Shown: positions 32,725 to 41,594 of the stretch, one piece after another
Layout: each line of letters opens with the position of its first letter
Numbering within the stretch: position 1 is the stretch's first letter
Origin: Lachnospiraceae bacterium
GTDB taxonomy: Bacteria > Bacillota > Clostridia > Lachnospirales > Lachnospiraceae
Length of the DNA: 64,000 nucleotides
Assembly (NCBI GenBank): GCA_021205755.1
Contig: JAJPWX010000099.1
Location: 24,320-88,319 of the forward strand
Reading direction: 5' to 3'
The notes under the pieces: model-generated
The model's database searches: none
Seen by the model: only the letters and a program-made list of their open reading frames with translations
Told to the model about the DNA's origin: nothing
Translations under genes and position numbers: made by a program

Positions 32725-34113
32725 ATGGAGAAGACAATGGACAAAATTGTGGCGCTCGCGAAAGGGAGAGGGTTTGTATATCCAGGCTCTGAGATTTACG
32801 GCGGCCTGGCGAATACCTGGGATTATGGAAACCTTGGCGTGGAGCTCAAGAACAATGTGAAGCAGGCCTGGTGGCAGAAGTTTGTGCGGGAAAATCCGTA
32901 TAACGTCGGCGTAGACTGCGCAATTCTGATGAATCCGCAGACCTGGGTGGCGAGCGGCCATTTGGGCGGCTTTGCGGATCCGCTGATGGACTGCAAGGAA
33001 TGTCACGAGCGTTTCCGCGCGGATAAGGTCATTGAAGACTACTGCGCAGAGCAGGGGCTGACGCTGGACAAGCCGATCGATGCTTTTTCACAGGAAGAGA
33101 TGCGGGATTACATTGAGGATCACAAGATTCCCTGCCCGTCCTGCGGCAAGCATAATTTTACGGATATCCGCCAGTTCAACCTGATGTTCAAGACCTTTCA
33201 GGGCGTGACAGAAGACGCGAAGAATACTGTTTATCTGCGCCCAGAGACTGCACAGGGTATTTTTGTAAACTTTAAAAATGTACAGCGTACCTCCCGCAAG
33301 AAGCTTCCGTTCGGCATTGCGCAGATCGGAAAATCTTTCCGCAATGAGATTACGCCGGGCAACTTTACTTTCCGCACCCGCGAGTTCGAACAGATGGAGC
33401 TGGAGTTCTTCTGCGTACCGGGCACGGATCTCGACTGGTTCCAGTATTGGAGAAGCTTCTGTTTCGAATGGCTGAAGAAGCTGGGCATGAAGGAAAGCGA
33501 GCTTCGCCTGCGCGACCATGATCCGGAAGAGCTTTGTTTCTACAGCAAGGGCACGACCGACATTGAGTTCCTGTTCCCGTTTGGCTGGGGCGAGCTCTGG
33601 GGCATTGCGGATCGCACCGATTATGACCTGACGCAGCATCAGAATACATCCGGTCAGGATATGACCTACTTTGACGAAGAAAAGAAGGAAAAATACATTC
33701 CGTACGTCATCGAGCCGTCCCTCGGCGCGGATCGTGTCGTGCTGGCGTTCCTTTGCAGCGCCTATGACGAGGAAGAACTTGAGGGCGGGGATATGCGTAC
33801 CGTGCTTCATTTCCATCCGGCCATCGCTCCGGTCAAGATCGGCGTACTGCCGCTCTCCAAGAAGCTCAACGAGGGTGCGGAAAAGGTATACACGGAGCTT
33901 TCCAAATATTACAATTGTGAGTTTGACGACCGCGGCAACATCGGCAAGCGCTACCGCAGACAGGACGAGATCGGTACTCCGTTCTGCGTGACCTACGACT
34001 TTGACTCTGAAACGGACGGCGCCGTGACTGTGCGCGATCGTGACAGCATGGAACAGGAGCGCGTGAAGATCGAAGATCTGAAAGCGTATTTTGAGGAAAA
34101 ATTTGCGTGGTAA
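32725..34113 (+). CDS. glyQS: Glycyl-tRNA synthetase, single-chain dimeric type
   Basis: Class II enzyme that charges tRNA-Gly. Seen: the N-terminal [21 protein letters not shown], motif 2 ([22 protein letters not shown]), motif 3 ([14 protein letters not shown]) and the C-terminal anticodon-binding domain. A Cys cluster (CKECHERF then CPSCGKHN) looks like a zinc site. Length 462 aa fits the alpha2 form rather than the alpha2beta2 GlyQ/GlyS form. GAGAGGAG precedes the start. I see no T-box leader in the short upstream gap. Confidence 0.97.
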   Translation: MEKTMDKIVALAKGRGFVYPGSEIYGGLANTWDYGNLGVELKNNVKQAWWQKFVRENPYNVGVDCAILMNPQTWVASGHLGGFADPLMDCKECHERFRADKVIEDYCAEQGLTLDKPIDAFSQEEMRDYIEDHKIPCPSCGKHNFTDIRQFNLMFKTFQGVTEDAKNTVYLRPETAQGIFVNFKNVQRTSRKKLPFGIAQIGKSFRNEITPGNFTFRTREFEQMELEFFCVPGTDLDWFQYWRSFCFEWLKKLGMKESELRLRDHDPEELCFYSKGTTDIEFLFPFGWGELWGIADRTDYDLTQHQNTSGQDMTYFDEEKKEKYIPYVIEPSLGADRVVLAFLCSAYDEEELEGGDMRTVLHFHPAIAPVKIGVLPLSKKLNEGAEKVYTELSKYYNCEFDDRGNIGKRYRRQDEIGTPFCVTYDFDSETDGAVTVRDRDSMEQERVKIEDLKAYFEEKFAW

Positions 34114-34188
34114 ACCAAATGGTTGGCCGACGATAGGAAGTTGGTAATCGCCTCGTGGAGAAACCACCACGATAAAAAGGAGACAGAG

Positions 34189-34220
34189 AGCCCCGGAACA
34201 GTATATCCGGGGCTTTCATT
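34189..34220 (+). terminator. Terminator after the glycyl-tRNA synthetase gene
   Basis: AGCCCCGG (34189-34196) pairs perfectly with CCGGGGCT (34207-34214), followed by a short TTTCATT. Confidence 0.6.
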
Positions 34221-34242
34221 GGAATACAGAAAGAGGATAAAA

Positions 34243-35013
34243 ATGAACCACTATATGAAAGCAAATTATCACACACATACCACCCGCTGCAAGCACGCGG
34301 AGGGTGCTGAACGCGATTATATTGAAGCTGCAATTTCCATGGGGCTGGAGGTACTTGGTTTCGCGGATCACATTCCCTGTCCGTTCACAGACGGTTATGT
34401 CTCGAACATCCGTATGGATATGGAACAGGCCGACGAATATGTGAGCACAATCCGTTCTCTGGCACATGAATATGAAGGGAAAATCCGTCTGCTCGTGGGT
34501 TTTGAAGCGGAATACACTCCAGAATATTTCGATGCACAGACGGAGTTGATGCGCCGCGTGAAAGGCGATTACCTGATTATGGGCCAGCATTTTCTGGGAC
34601 ATGAGCCGGACGGAACCTACACCGGCGCGGCTACGAAGAGTGATGAGTTCCTGAAAGGGTATGTCGACACCGTTATTGCCGGCATGGAGACAGGGGCGTT
34701 TCTCTACCTCGCCCATCCGGATCTGATCAATTATGAGGGAGAGGAGACCGTGTACGAGCAGGAAATGACACGTCTCTGCGAGGCGCTGTACGACCTTCGG
34801 ATTCCTCTGGAAATCAATCTCCAGGGCCTTTTGCAGCACCGTCATTACCCAGCGGAACGTTTTTGGAGGATTGTGGGCCGAACAGGAAACCGGGTCGTTC
34901 TGGGCGTTGACGCGCACCATCCAGCGCAGATTTGCGAGCAGGGGGTGTATGACAGGGCTATGAGGATGGTAGAAAAGTATGGGCTGAAGGTAGAAGAACG
35001 CCTGGACATATAA
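34243..35013 (+). CDS. PHP-domain phosphatase, histidinol-phosphatase type (256 aa)
   Basis: PHP metal-dependent phosphoesterase. The metal motifs are NYHTHTTRCKHA at the N-terminus, GFADHIPCP, GFEAEY, GQHFLGHEP, LAHPDL and GVDAHHP near the C-terminus, as in HisK-type histidinol-phosphatases. The reaction would be dephosphorylation of histidinol phosphate in His synthesis, but no other his genes are nearby and related PHP enzymes have other substrates. I chose ATG 34243 with AAAGAGG upstream; an in-frame start at 34123 would cross the terminator. Confidence 0.85.
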   Translation: MNHYMKANYHTHTTRCKHAEGAERDYIEAAISMGLEVLGFADHIPCPFTDGYVSNIRMDMEQADEYVSTIRSLAHEYEGKIRLLVGFEAEYTPEYFDAQTELMRRVKGDYLIMGQHFLGHEPDGTYTGAATKSDEFLKGYVDTVIAGMETGAFLYLAHPDLINYEGEETVYEQEMTRLCEALYDLRIPLEINLQGLLQHRHYPAERFWRIVGRTGNRVVLGVDAHHPAQICEQGVYDRAMRMVEKYGLKVEERLDI

Positions 35014-35039
35014 AGCCATGCGAAACGGATGGCTTTTTT
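35014..35039 (+). terminator. Terminator after the PHP phosphatase gene
   Basis: AGCCAT (35014-35019) pairs with ATGGCT (35029-35034), followed by a T-run. It overlaps the stop codon region directly. Confidence 0.7.
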
Positions 35040-35057
35040 GGAAAACGAGGGAGACCT

Positions 35058-35816
35058 ATGCAGATACGATTGGATAAGTTTCTGGCGGATGCCGGAATCG
35101 GGACGAGGAGCGAAGTAAAAAATCTCATAAAAAGGAAAGCGGTTACTGTCAACGGAGCCTGTGCCGCAAAACCGGAGATCAAGATTATTCCGGATGAAGA
35201 TGAGATCGCCGTAAATGGAACCATTGTGGCGGCGCGCGGTTTCGTAACTTATATGCTGCATAAGCCGGCCGGCTACGTCTGCGCGGTAACGGATGACCGC
35301 TTTCCAACGGTGATGGAGCTTGTGCCGCAAAACAGGGATCTGTTTCCTGTGGGCAGACTGGACAAGGACACGGAAGGGCTGCTTCTGATTACCAATGACG
35401 GCGGGATGGCGCACCGCATGCTTTCCCCGCGCAGGCACGTGGATAAAACGTATCTGGCCGTGCTCGACCAACCTGCCGAAAAAGCATATATCGCTCTTTT
35501 TTCTGCGGGGGTGGACATCGGTGATGATACACCGACACATCCGGCCAGACTTGTGATTTGTGATGATAAGAGTCCGGAGCTGGACTATTTGCCGGAGGAA
35601 TACCGGGTATGCGCGGATACAGGGCGCGTGGTTCTTTTGACGATTCAGGAAGGGCGCTACCATCAGGTCAAGCGGATGTTTCATGCCGTTGGAAATGAAG
35701 TGCTCTATTTGAAGCGGTTGTCGTTCGGCTCTCTGGTGCTGCCGCTGTTTTTGAAAAAAGGGGAGGCCATTTGCGTGGAACTGCCGCAACCGGAACTATT
35801 CCTGAAACAGCCGTAA
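35058..35816 (+). CDS. 16S rRNA pseudouridine synthase, RsuA type (252 aa)
   Basis: Converts a uridine of small-subunit rRNA (position 516 in E. coli RsuA) to pseudouridine. An S4 RNA-binding domain lies at the N-terminus (IRLDKFLADAGIGTRSEVKNLIKR), then the catalytic domain with the active Asp in GRLDKDTEGLLLITNDG near residue 104 and the conserved QEGRYHQVKRMF. Length is normal. It stands between a terminator and the LytTR regulator gene. The site specificity is inferred from family type only. Confidence 0.9.
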   Translation: MQIRLDKFLADAGIGTRSEVKNLIKRKAVTVNGACAAKPEIKIIPDEDEIAVNGTIVAARGFVTYMLHKPAGYVCAVTDDRFPTVMELVPQNRDLFPVGRLDKDTEGLLLITNDGGMAHRMLSPRRHVDKTYLAVLDQPAEKAYIALFSAGVDIGDDTPTHPARLVICDDKSPELDYLPEEYRVCADTGRVVLLTIQEGRYHQVKRMFHAVGNEVLYLKRLSFGSLVLPLFLKKGEAICVELPQPELFLKQP

Positions 35817-35879
35817 GGTCAGTACGAGTGAAGGCGCATAGGAAAGAATGGAAAGCATTGTATGGAAAGGGAAAGAGCA

Positions 35880-36575
35880 ATGGTTCGAATTGCAATCTGC
35901 GATGACAGCAGCGCAGACGCTGCATTTGTCGAAAATCAGGTGAAAGCCTGGGCTGCGGCGCGGCCGGTTGGGATATATACGCAGGTTTTTTCGTCGGCGG
36001 AAAGCTTTTTGTTTCAATATGCGGAAGACAAAAGGTGGGATATTCTGATTCTGGATATTGAGATGGGCCAGATGGACGGAGTGACGATGGCCAGGACCAT
36101 CCGCAAAGAGAATGAGGCGCTGCAGATTATTTTTGTTACGGGCTATTCAGACTACATTGCTGAGGGCTACGAGGTTGCGGCGCTTCATTATCTGATAAAG
36201 CCTGTGAAGGTCGAGAAACTGTTTTCTGTGCTGGATCGGGCGCTGGAAAAACGGAAACAGAATGAAAGATGTCTCAACCTGGAGATGGGAGGGGAAATGG
36301 TGCGTATCCCGTTTTATGAGATTCGCTATCTGAACGTGCGGCTGAATTACGTGACCATCCATGCGAAGGAGGAATATGCCGTGAAGCGGCCGCTGGGGGA
36401 ATTTGAAAAGGAGCTCGATCAGCGGTTTGTGCGGGCAGGACGGAGCCTGATTCTGAATCTGGAATGTATCCGGCGTGTCACCAGAAAAGAAGTGACCCTG
36501 TCGGACGGAACGGTTCTCCCCCTGCCAAGGGGCGCATATGAGCCACTCAACCGCGCGATCATTCAGTTTACATAG
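35880..36575 (+). CDS. LytTR-family response regulator (231 aa)
   Basis: The receiver domain has acidic residues at ICDDS and phospho-Asp in LILDIEMGQMDG; the LytTR DNA-binding domain follows (IPFYEIRYLNVRLNYVTIH ... FVRAGRSLILNLECI). Such regulators bind paired direct repeats about two helical turns apart. Start ATG 35880 has GGAAAGGGAAAG upstream. The kinase gene follows within 23 bases and the ABC exporter genes come next, behind a matching 21-bp-period repeat at 37334-37364, making the exporter the likely target. Confidence 0.92.
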   Translation: MVRIAICDDSSADAAFVENQVKAWAAARPVGIYTQVFSSAESFLFQYAEDKRWDILILDIEMGQMDGVTMARTIRKENEALQIIFVTGYSDYIAEGYEVAALHYLIKPVKVEKLFSVLDRALEKRKQNERCLNLEMGGEMVRIPFYEIRYLNVRLNYVTIHAKEEYAVKRPLGEFEKELDQRFVRAGRSLILNLECIRRVTRKEVTLSDGTVLPLPRGAYEPLNRAIIQFT

Positions 36576-36597
36576 AATAGGAATGGAAGGAGCTGTC

Positions 36598-37260
36598 ATG
36601 TCTTTTTTATCAAAACAGATCGATAAGCGGATTGCGGCTTATCAGCGGGAGCTGATAGAGACTCATTACCGGGAAGTTGACAATATGTATCGCCAGATGC
36701 GCGGATGGCGGCACGATTACCGGAACCACATTCAGACGATGAAGGTGCTGGCGTCTAATGGGGATATGGAGGGGATCAAAGCCTATCTGGATGAACTGGA
36801 CACGGATTTAAATACTGTGGATACAGTGGTGAAGACAGGAAATTCCATGGCTGATGCCATCTTAAATAGCAAAATTTCACTGGCCAGATCCCGTGCGATT
36901 ACGGTTCATTGCGACGCGCACATTCCGGTCAAACTGCGCATGTCAGAGATTGATCTGTGCTGCATCATTGGTAATCTCTTTGATAACGCGATCGAGGCAA
37001 GCATGGCTTTGCCGGAGGAGGAACGGCTCATCCGGGTTTATATGGACATGAAAGGAACGCAGTTCTACATTTCCTTTACGAATTTTACGGCGGGGAAAAA
37101 GTTGGAAAAGATCAACGGAAGGTTTCGGACGAATAAAGGGGACGGCCATGGATTTGGGCTGGTTCGCATCGATAACATCGTAGAACGTCTGGACGGCTAT
37201 CTGAGCCGCAACAGCGAGGACGGGGCTTTTACCACGGAAATCCTGATTCCGCAGGCGTAA
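36598..37260 (+). CDS. GHKL sensor histidine kinase lacking membrane segments (220 aa)
   Basis: Partner of the LytTR regulator. The phospho-accepting His is in MRGWRHDYRNHIQTMK; the ATPase domain shows the N box NLFDNAIEAS and the G box GHGFGLVRIDNIV. It is of the AgrC/VirS GHKL class but has no transmembrane sensor: the N-terminus goes directly into a coiled coil. It must therefore sense a cytosolic signal or a partner membrane protein, perhaps the adjacent transporter (inference). GGAAGGAG precedes ATG 36598. Confidence 0.88.
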   Translation: MSFLSKQIDKRIAAYQRELIETHYREVDNMYRQMRGWRHDYRNHIQTMKVLASNGDMEGIKAYLDELDTDLNTVDTVVKTGNSMADAILNSKISLARSRAITVHCDAHIPVKLRMSEIDLCCIIGNLFDNAIEASMALPEEERLIRVYMDMKGTQFYISFTNFTAGKKLEKINGRFRTNKGDGHGFGLVRIDNIVERLDGYLSRNSEDGAFTTEILIPQA

Positions 37261-37333
37261 GACTTATCAGTGACTATACTGTAAACGAAGTACGAAAAAT
37301 ATGCTTTTCCATACTGCAAAAACTGCGGATAAT

Positions 37334-37364
37334 AACGATTCATCCCCCAAATTTAACGATTCAT
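37334..37364 (+). promoter_or_regulatory. Candidate LytTR operator: AACGATTCAT direct repeats, 21-bp period
   Basis: AACGATTCAT occurs at 37334-37343 and 37355-37364, separated by 11 bp; identity extends four further C. E. coli YpdB and BtsR use direct repeats with the same ~21-bp period. The site lies just upstream of where the -35 of the TATGAT promoter (37397) should be, where the -35 itself is poor, as expected for an activated promoter. Confidence 0.6.
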
Positions 37365-37392
37365 CCCCGAACTGTGCCGGGGGTGATTTTTT
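37362..37392 (+). terminator. Terminator after the kinase gene, overlapping the second operator repeat
   Basis: CATCCCC (37362-37368) pairs with GGGGGTG (37379-37385) with one wobble, followed by A and six T. The left arm is shared with the end of the second direct repeat. Confidence 0.6.
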
Positions 37393-37396
37393 GTGT

Positions 37397-37402
37397 TATG
37401 AT
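37397..37402 (+). promoter_or_regulatory. -10 box of the ABC exporter operon
   Basis: TATGAT preceded by TGT (extended -10 like), about 75 bases before the ABC gene. No consensus -35 is visible. Confidence 0.5.
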
Positions 37403-37474
37403 ACAAGGGACAAAAGGTCAGGAATGGAACGCTTTAGGTCATAAAAACGTATCGCGTAAGGAGATGGATGGAGT

Positions 37475-39358
37475 ATGGAAGCAAAAACAAAACCCAAATA
37501 TGGCATTGCACAGAATGTCGGATGGATGATAGGGATCGCCTGGAGGGTGCGGCGGCGCGTTCTTCTGATCTGCGTCCTCACGACTCTGATGGAGATCCTG
37601 TATAACGTGGCACAGCTCTACATTGCGCCGGAAATTCTGAAAGCTGTGGAGACACACGCTTCATTGGGAAGCCTTCTTACCACCATTTTGTTTTTTACGG
37701 CGGCGCTGTTTGTGACGCAGGGCGTAAAAGGCTATCTGGATACCTACGCCATGTATCCCCGCATCGACGTTCGCACCGAAATCATAGGCATGCTGGCTGA
37801 TAAGTGTAACACCACTTCGTTTTCCAATACACTGGATGCCGATTTTGTCCGGCTGCGGGAAAAGGCATCCAGTGCTACAGATAGCAATCTGGAAGCAACG
37901 GAGTACATCTGGCAGGGGCTGACGAATCTTCTGCAGCATATCGGCGGTTTTCTGGTCTGTCTGTCGATTCTGTCCGGTCTGCACCCCGCGCTGACGGCTG
38001 TGGTGCTCGCCACCTGTCTGATTGGCTTTCTGGCATCCCGTTACGCGAGTGACTGGGAATTCGAACACCGGAAGGAAGAGTCCGCGTACTACGCAAAGAA
38101 ACGCTATATCCGCGACAAATCTCAGTCCGTAATTCTCGCAAAGGATATCCGCATCTTTGGCCTGCAGGACTGGCTGAATGACCTGCTGGATGAGGTGCAC
38201 AACGCTTACCTGGACTGGCGCCTGGGAGTGGAGAAGAAACGGCTGGTGGCGAGTATGACGGAAGCCGCGATGACCGTAGCGCGAAACGGTATCGCTTACC
38301 TGTATCTGATCCATCTGGCTTTGCGGGAGGGAATATCCGTCTCTTCCTTTGTCCTGTACTTTGGAGCAGTGACCATGTTTTCCTCCTGGGTGATGGGCAT
38401 TTTAAATGATATGGCACGGATGCATAAGGACAGCCTCGACATCAGCTCTGTGCGGGAGTTTCTTGAATATCCGGAGCCGTTTTGTTTTGATGAGGGCGAA
38501 CCGGTGCCACAGCGCCGCCCAAACGCGAAGCGTATTTCAAATGCGGCGCGACCTGCCCTCGGGCAGAGCGAGGGGGCGTTTCCATGCGCGGATGCCTGGG
38601 AGCTGAAGCTGGAGCATGTTTTCTACCGCTATCCGGGCGCGGAAAAAGACACGCTGCATGATATCAGTCTTGTGATTCATCCCGGTGAAAAGCTGGCGAT
38701 CGTCGGCTTGAACGGCGCAGGCAAAACCACACTGGTACGGTTGCTGTGCGGCCTTTTTGATCCGACCGAAGGCCGGGTACTGCTGAACGGAACGGATATC
38801 CGCACTTTTAACCGCAGCGATTACTATGCGCAGATCAGCGCGGTTTTCCAGGAATATTCACTTCTGGATGTCACCGTTGCGGAAAACGTCGCGATGACGA
38901 CGGAAAACATCGATCTTGACCGGGTCTGGGATTCCCTGGAAAAAGCGGGGCTGAAAAAAACAATTCAGGAATTGCCCCAAGGGCTGGATACGCACACCGG
39001 CAGAGACGTCTTTCTGGACGGCGTGCTGTTCTCCGGCGGCCAGACGCAGCGGCTGATGCTTGCGAGAGCGCTCTATAAGGATGCGCCACTGCTGATGCTT
39101 GATGAGCCGACTGCCGCCCTCGACCCCATCGCGGAAAATGATATTTACCAGAAATACAACGATATGACCAGAGAGAAGACTTCGGTGTTTATCTCACACC
39201 GCCTGGCCTCCACCCGCTTCTGCGACCGGATTCTTTTCCTGGCGGACGGGCGGATCGCGGAAGAAGGCACCCATGAAAGCCTGCTGGCGCTTGGCGGGGA
39301 ATACGCAAAGCTTTTTGAAGTTCAGAGTCGATATTATCAAGAGGGGAGGGAGTTCTGA
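37475..39358 (+). CDS. ABC exporter half-transporter, first subunit (627 aa)
   Basis: Type IV ABC exporter: six membrane helices in residues ~1-320, then the nucleotide-binding domain with Walker A GLNGAGKTT (~412-420), signature FSGGQTQRL, Walker B LLMLDEPTAALDP and H-loop SHRLAS. It overlaps the next gene by ATGA and surely forms a heterodimer with it. The linker between the two domains (RISNAARPALGQSEGAFPCADAW region) is encoded by a family II repeat at 38546-38585 that reads through in frame. The substrate is unknown; lipids, drugs or peptides are possible. Confidence 0.93.
   Translation: MEAKTKPKYGIAQNVGWMIGIAWRVRRRVLLICVLTTLMEILYNVAQLYIAPEILKAVETHASLGSLLTTILFFTAALFVTQGVKGYLDTYAMYPRIDVRTEIIGMLADKCNTTSFSNTLDADFVRLREKASSATDSNLEATEYIWQGLTNLLQHIGGFLVCLSILSGLHPALTAVVLATCLIGFLASRYASDWEFEHRKEESAYYAKKRYIRDKSQSVILAKDIRIFGLQDWLNDLLDEVHNAYLDWRLGVEKKRLVASMTEAAMTVARNGIAYLYLIHLALREGISVSSFVLYFGAVTMFSSWVMGILNDMARMHKDSLDISSVREFLEYPEPFCFDEGEPVPQRRPNAKRISNAARPALGQSEGAFPCADAWELKLEHVFYRYPGAEKDTLHDISLVIHPGEKLAIVGLNGAGKTTLVRLLCGLFDPTEGRVLLNGTDIRTFNRSDYYAQISAVFQEYSLLDVTVAENVAMTTENIDLDRVWDSLEKAGLKKTIQELPQGLDTHTGRDVFLDGVLFSGGQTQRLMLARALYKDAPLLMLDEPTAALDPIAENDIYQKYNDMTREKTSVFISHRLASTRFCDRILFLADGRIAEEGTHESLLALGGEYAKLFEVQSRYYQEGREF
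38546..38585. repeat. Short repeat, family II, in frame inside the ABC gene
   Basis: From GCGCGACCTGCCCTCGGGC to GGGGGCGTTTCCAT, matching 20521-20559. It encodes part of the linker between the membrane and ATPase domains. Confidence 0.65.
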
Positions 39359-41226
39359 TGAAGGGAGATTTCAGGCATACCATCGCCGTCCATGAGCGCG
39401 GTGTAAAAGAATTATACACGGTCAGTCACAGACTGTTTCCGGTCATTGCTCTGGGAGCGATTGTTTCCGCGCTGTTTCCATACGTGTCGGTATTCTTTTC
39501 GGCGAGAATTCTCTCGGAGCTCGCCGGCGCCCGCCAGGCAGATGTTCTCTGGCAATGGGTGGTGGGCGGCGTGGCCGTCACCGGGCTTTTCTCACTTGCA
39601 AATGCATTCCTGAAGCAGCGTCAGGAAACTCTGATTGACGACGTGTGGGGGCGCAAGGAAATCCTTTACTGCCGAAAGATGTTCTCCATGGATTACGCGG
39701 ACATTGACCGCCAGGAAATCCACGATCTGCGGGCGCAGATTTCCCAGATCGAAAACTGGGCCAGTTGGGGCTTCGGTCGCATCCCTTACGCCTTTGAGAA
39801 AACCATCAGTAGCATTGCAGGTATTCTCGGCGGTATTGTGCTGACGGTAAATCTCTTTACGTCCCCTGTATCGGAGAACGCAGGCGCACTGACTATCCTG
39901 AACAATCCTTTGTTTTTGTTTTTGTTCGCCGCCGTATTGATCGGCATCAGTTTTCTGGCGGGGAAATTTTATGTGAAATCGGAGAACTATCTGAATGGCC
40001 TTTCCGAGGAGGCCACCTTTGGAAACCGTTTGTTTTCTTACTTTGGCTATCTCGGATTTAAAAAGGAGCGGAGTGCTGACATCCGGATCTACGACCAGCA
40101 GAAAATCATCCGCGCCTACTGGAAGAAGGAAAGCCCCTTTGGCGCAAACGGCTCGTTTGGAAAGCTGGCCAAAGGCCCGATGGGCGTCTACGCCGGGCTT
40201 GGCGCGGGTATCTCGGTGCTGATTATCGGCTTTGTGTACGCCTTTACCTGTCTCAAGGCCTGGGGCGGCGCGTTTGATGTGGGCAGCGTTACGCAATACG
40301 TGGGCGCGGCGACCGCCATGGGCGGCAACATTTACGCGCTTTTGCAGGTGTACGGTGAAATGAAAACCAATACCGGGTACATGGAGCGAATCTTTACCTA
40401 CCTGGACCTTCCCAATGCCATGTACCAGGGCAGCCTGACCACGGAAAAGCGCTCAGACCGGCAGTATGAGGTCGAATTCCGCGATGTCTCTTTCAAATAC
40501 CCGGCGAGCGAAAACTGGGCGCTGCGGCATGTTTCCATAAAGTTTCAGATCGGCAAAAGGCTGGCCATCGTGGGGGAGAATGGCAGTGGAAAATCTACCT
40601 TTATCAAGCTGCTCTGCCGCCTTTATGACCCGCAGGAGGGGCAGATTCTCTTAAACGGCATCGACATCCGCAAATACAACTACCGGGACTACATGGATAT
40701 CTTCTCCGTCGTGTTCCAGGACTTTCAGCTGCTCTCCCAGCCTCTGGGAAGCAATGTCGCGGGCAGCATGACCTATGATGAGGCAAAGGTACGAAAAGCC
40801 TTGACCGATGCGGGTTTCGACGACCGGCTGAAAACCCTGCCGGACGGGCTGAAGACCCAGCTCTACAAGGATTTTACCGAGGACGGAATCGAGGTTTCCG
40901 GCGGTGAAGCGCAGAAAATCGCCATCGCGCGGGCACTCTATAAGGATGCGCCCTTCATCATTCTTGATGAGCCGACCGCCGCCCTTGACCCCATCGCCGA
41001 AGCGGAGATTTATTCGAAATTCAACGATATCTCCGGCGACAAGACGGCAATCTATATCAGCCACCGGCTCTCCTCCTGCAAATTCTGCGACGAAATCGCC
41101 GTCTTCCACGAAGGCGCCATTGTCCAGCAGGGGACGCACGAGGAACTGCTGGCGGAGGAATCCGGCAAATATTATGAGCTCTGGCATGCGCAGGCACAGT
41201 ATTATACGGAGAGCCTCGCCATATAA
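39358..41226 (+). CDS. ABC exporter half-transporter, second subunit (622 aa)
   Basis: Membrane domain in residues ~20-320, then Walker A GENGSGKST, a slightly degenerate signature VSGGEAQKI, Walker B FIILDEPTAALDP and H-loop SHRLSS. Translationally coupled to the first subunit. Its last codons (ESLAI, stop) are supplied by a family I repeat at 41201-41243, and a second copy of the repeat encoding the same ending lies 82 bp downstream. This suggests the repeat has replaced the original 3' end. LytTR-controlled export is inferred from the upstream operator. Confidence 0.93.
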   Translation: MKGDFRHTIAVHERGVKELYTVSHRLFPVIALGAIVSALFPYVSVFFSARILSELAGARQADVLWQWVVGGVAVTGLFSLANAFLKQRQETLIDDVWGRKEILYCRKMFSMDYADIDRQEIHDLRAQISQIENWASWGFGRIPYAFEKTISSIAGILGGIVLTVNLFTSPVSENAGALTILNNPLFLFLFAAVLIGISFLAGKFYVKSENYLNGLSEEATFGNRLFSYFGYLGFKKERSADIRIYDQQKIIRAYWKKESPFGANGSFGKLAKGPMGVYAGLGAGISVLIIGFVYAFTCLKAWGGAFDVGSVTQYVGAATAMGGNIYALLQVYGEMKTNTGYMERIFTYLDLPNAMYQGSLTTEKRSDRQYEVEFRDVSFKYPASENWALRHVSIKFQIGKRLAIVGENGSGKSTFIKLLCRLYDPQEGQILLNGIDIRKYNYRDYMDIFSVVFQDFQLLSQPLGSNVAGSMTYDEAKVRKALTDAGFDDRLKTLPDGLKTQLYKDFTEDGIEVSGGEAQKIAIARALYKDAPFIILDEPTAALDPIAEAEIYSKFNDISGDKTAIYISHRLSSCKFCDEIAVFHEGAIVQQGTHEELLAEESGKYYELWHAQAQYYTESLAI

Positions 41227-41325
41227 AATCGCTTTGCGATGGGCGAGGCCTGCGTCTATGATTTGCTGTGCAAATCACAGACATTATACGGAGAGCCTCG
41301 CCATATAAAATCGCTTCGCGATGGG
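41201..41325. repeat. Family I palindromic repeat, two copies
   Basis: A 43-bp segment starting ATTATACGGAGAGCCTCGCC occurs at 41201-41243 and 41283-41325 with one mismatch. Each contains nested palindromes: GCCTCGCCAT with ATGGGCGAGGC outside and ATCGC-TTT/TTC-GCGAT inside. Between them is a second hairpin, TGATTTGC-TGT-GCAAATCA. The same two-hairpin layout is at 54505-54581. Confidence 0.75.
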
Positions 41326-41594
41326 AACGAATACCGGAGACGAAGATTGTCTATGCCTAACATGAGCCGGTTTGACTTGTAAAGGATTGCCGTCGCTATT
41401 GATTCACGTCTTGCGAAGCATGTTGGTTTGTGTTAATCTATGGTCGTAAAAGCATTTGCTGCTTGTAGGGATTAACTATGACAGAGATGCGAAAGGTCCT
41501 GCCGCAAAGAAACACAGCTGTATCATAGAACGGATGTGAGTAAGGCAGAGAAGGCTTTTCTATCGGTTATGGATAATGATAAGGAGATGTAAGT
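41326..41594 (+). other. Intergenic stretch before the rhamnosidase gene
   Basis: No supported gene. With the preceding repeats this makes a gap of about 370 bp. No convincing promoter pair was identified; AAGGAGATG ahead of ATG 41595 is the ribosome site. Short open frames here lack ribosome sites and family resemblance. Confidence 0.4.

Noticed and set aside
41326..41594. Short open frame ending just before the rhamnosidase gene, considered as a regulator remnant
   Set aside because: No start, no ribosome site and no recognisable domain.
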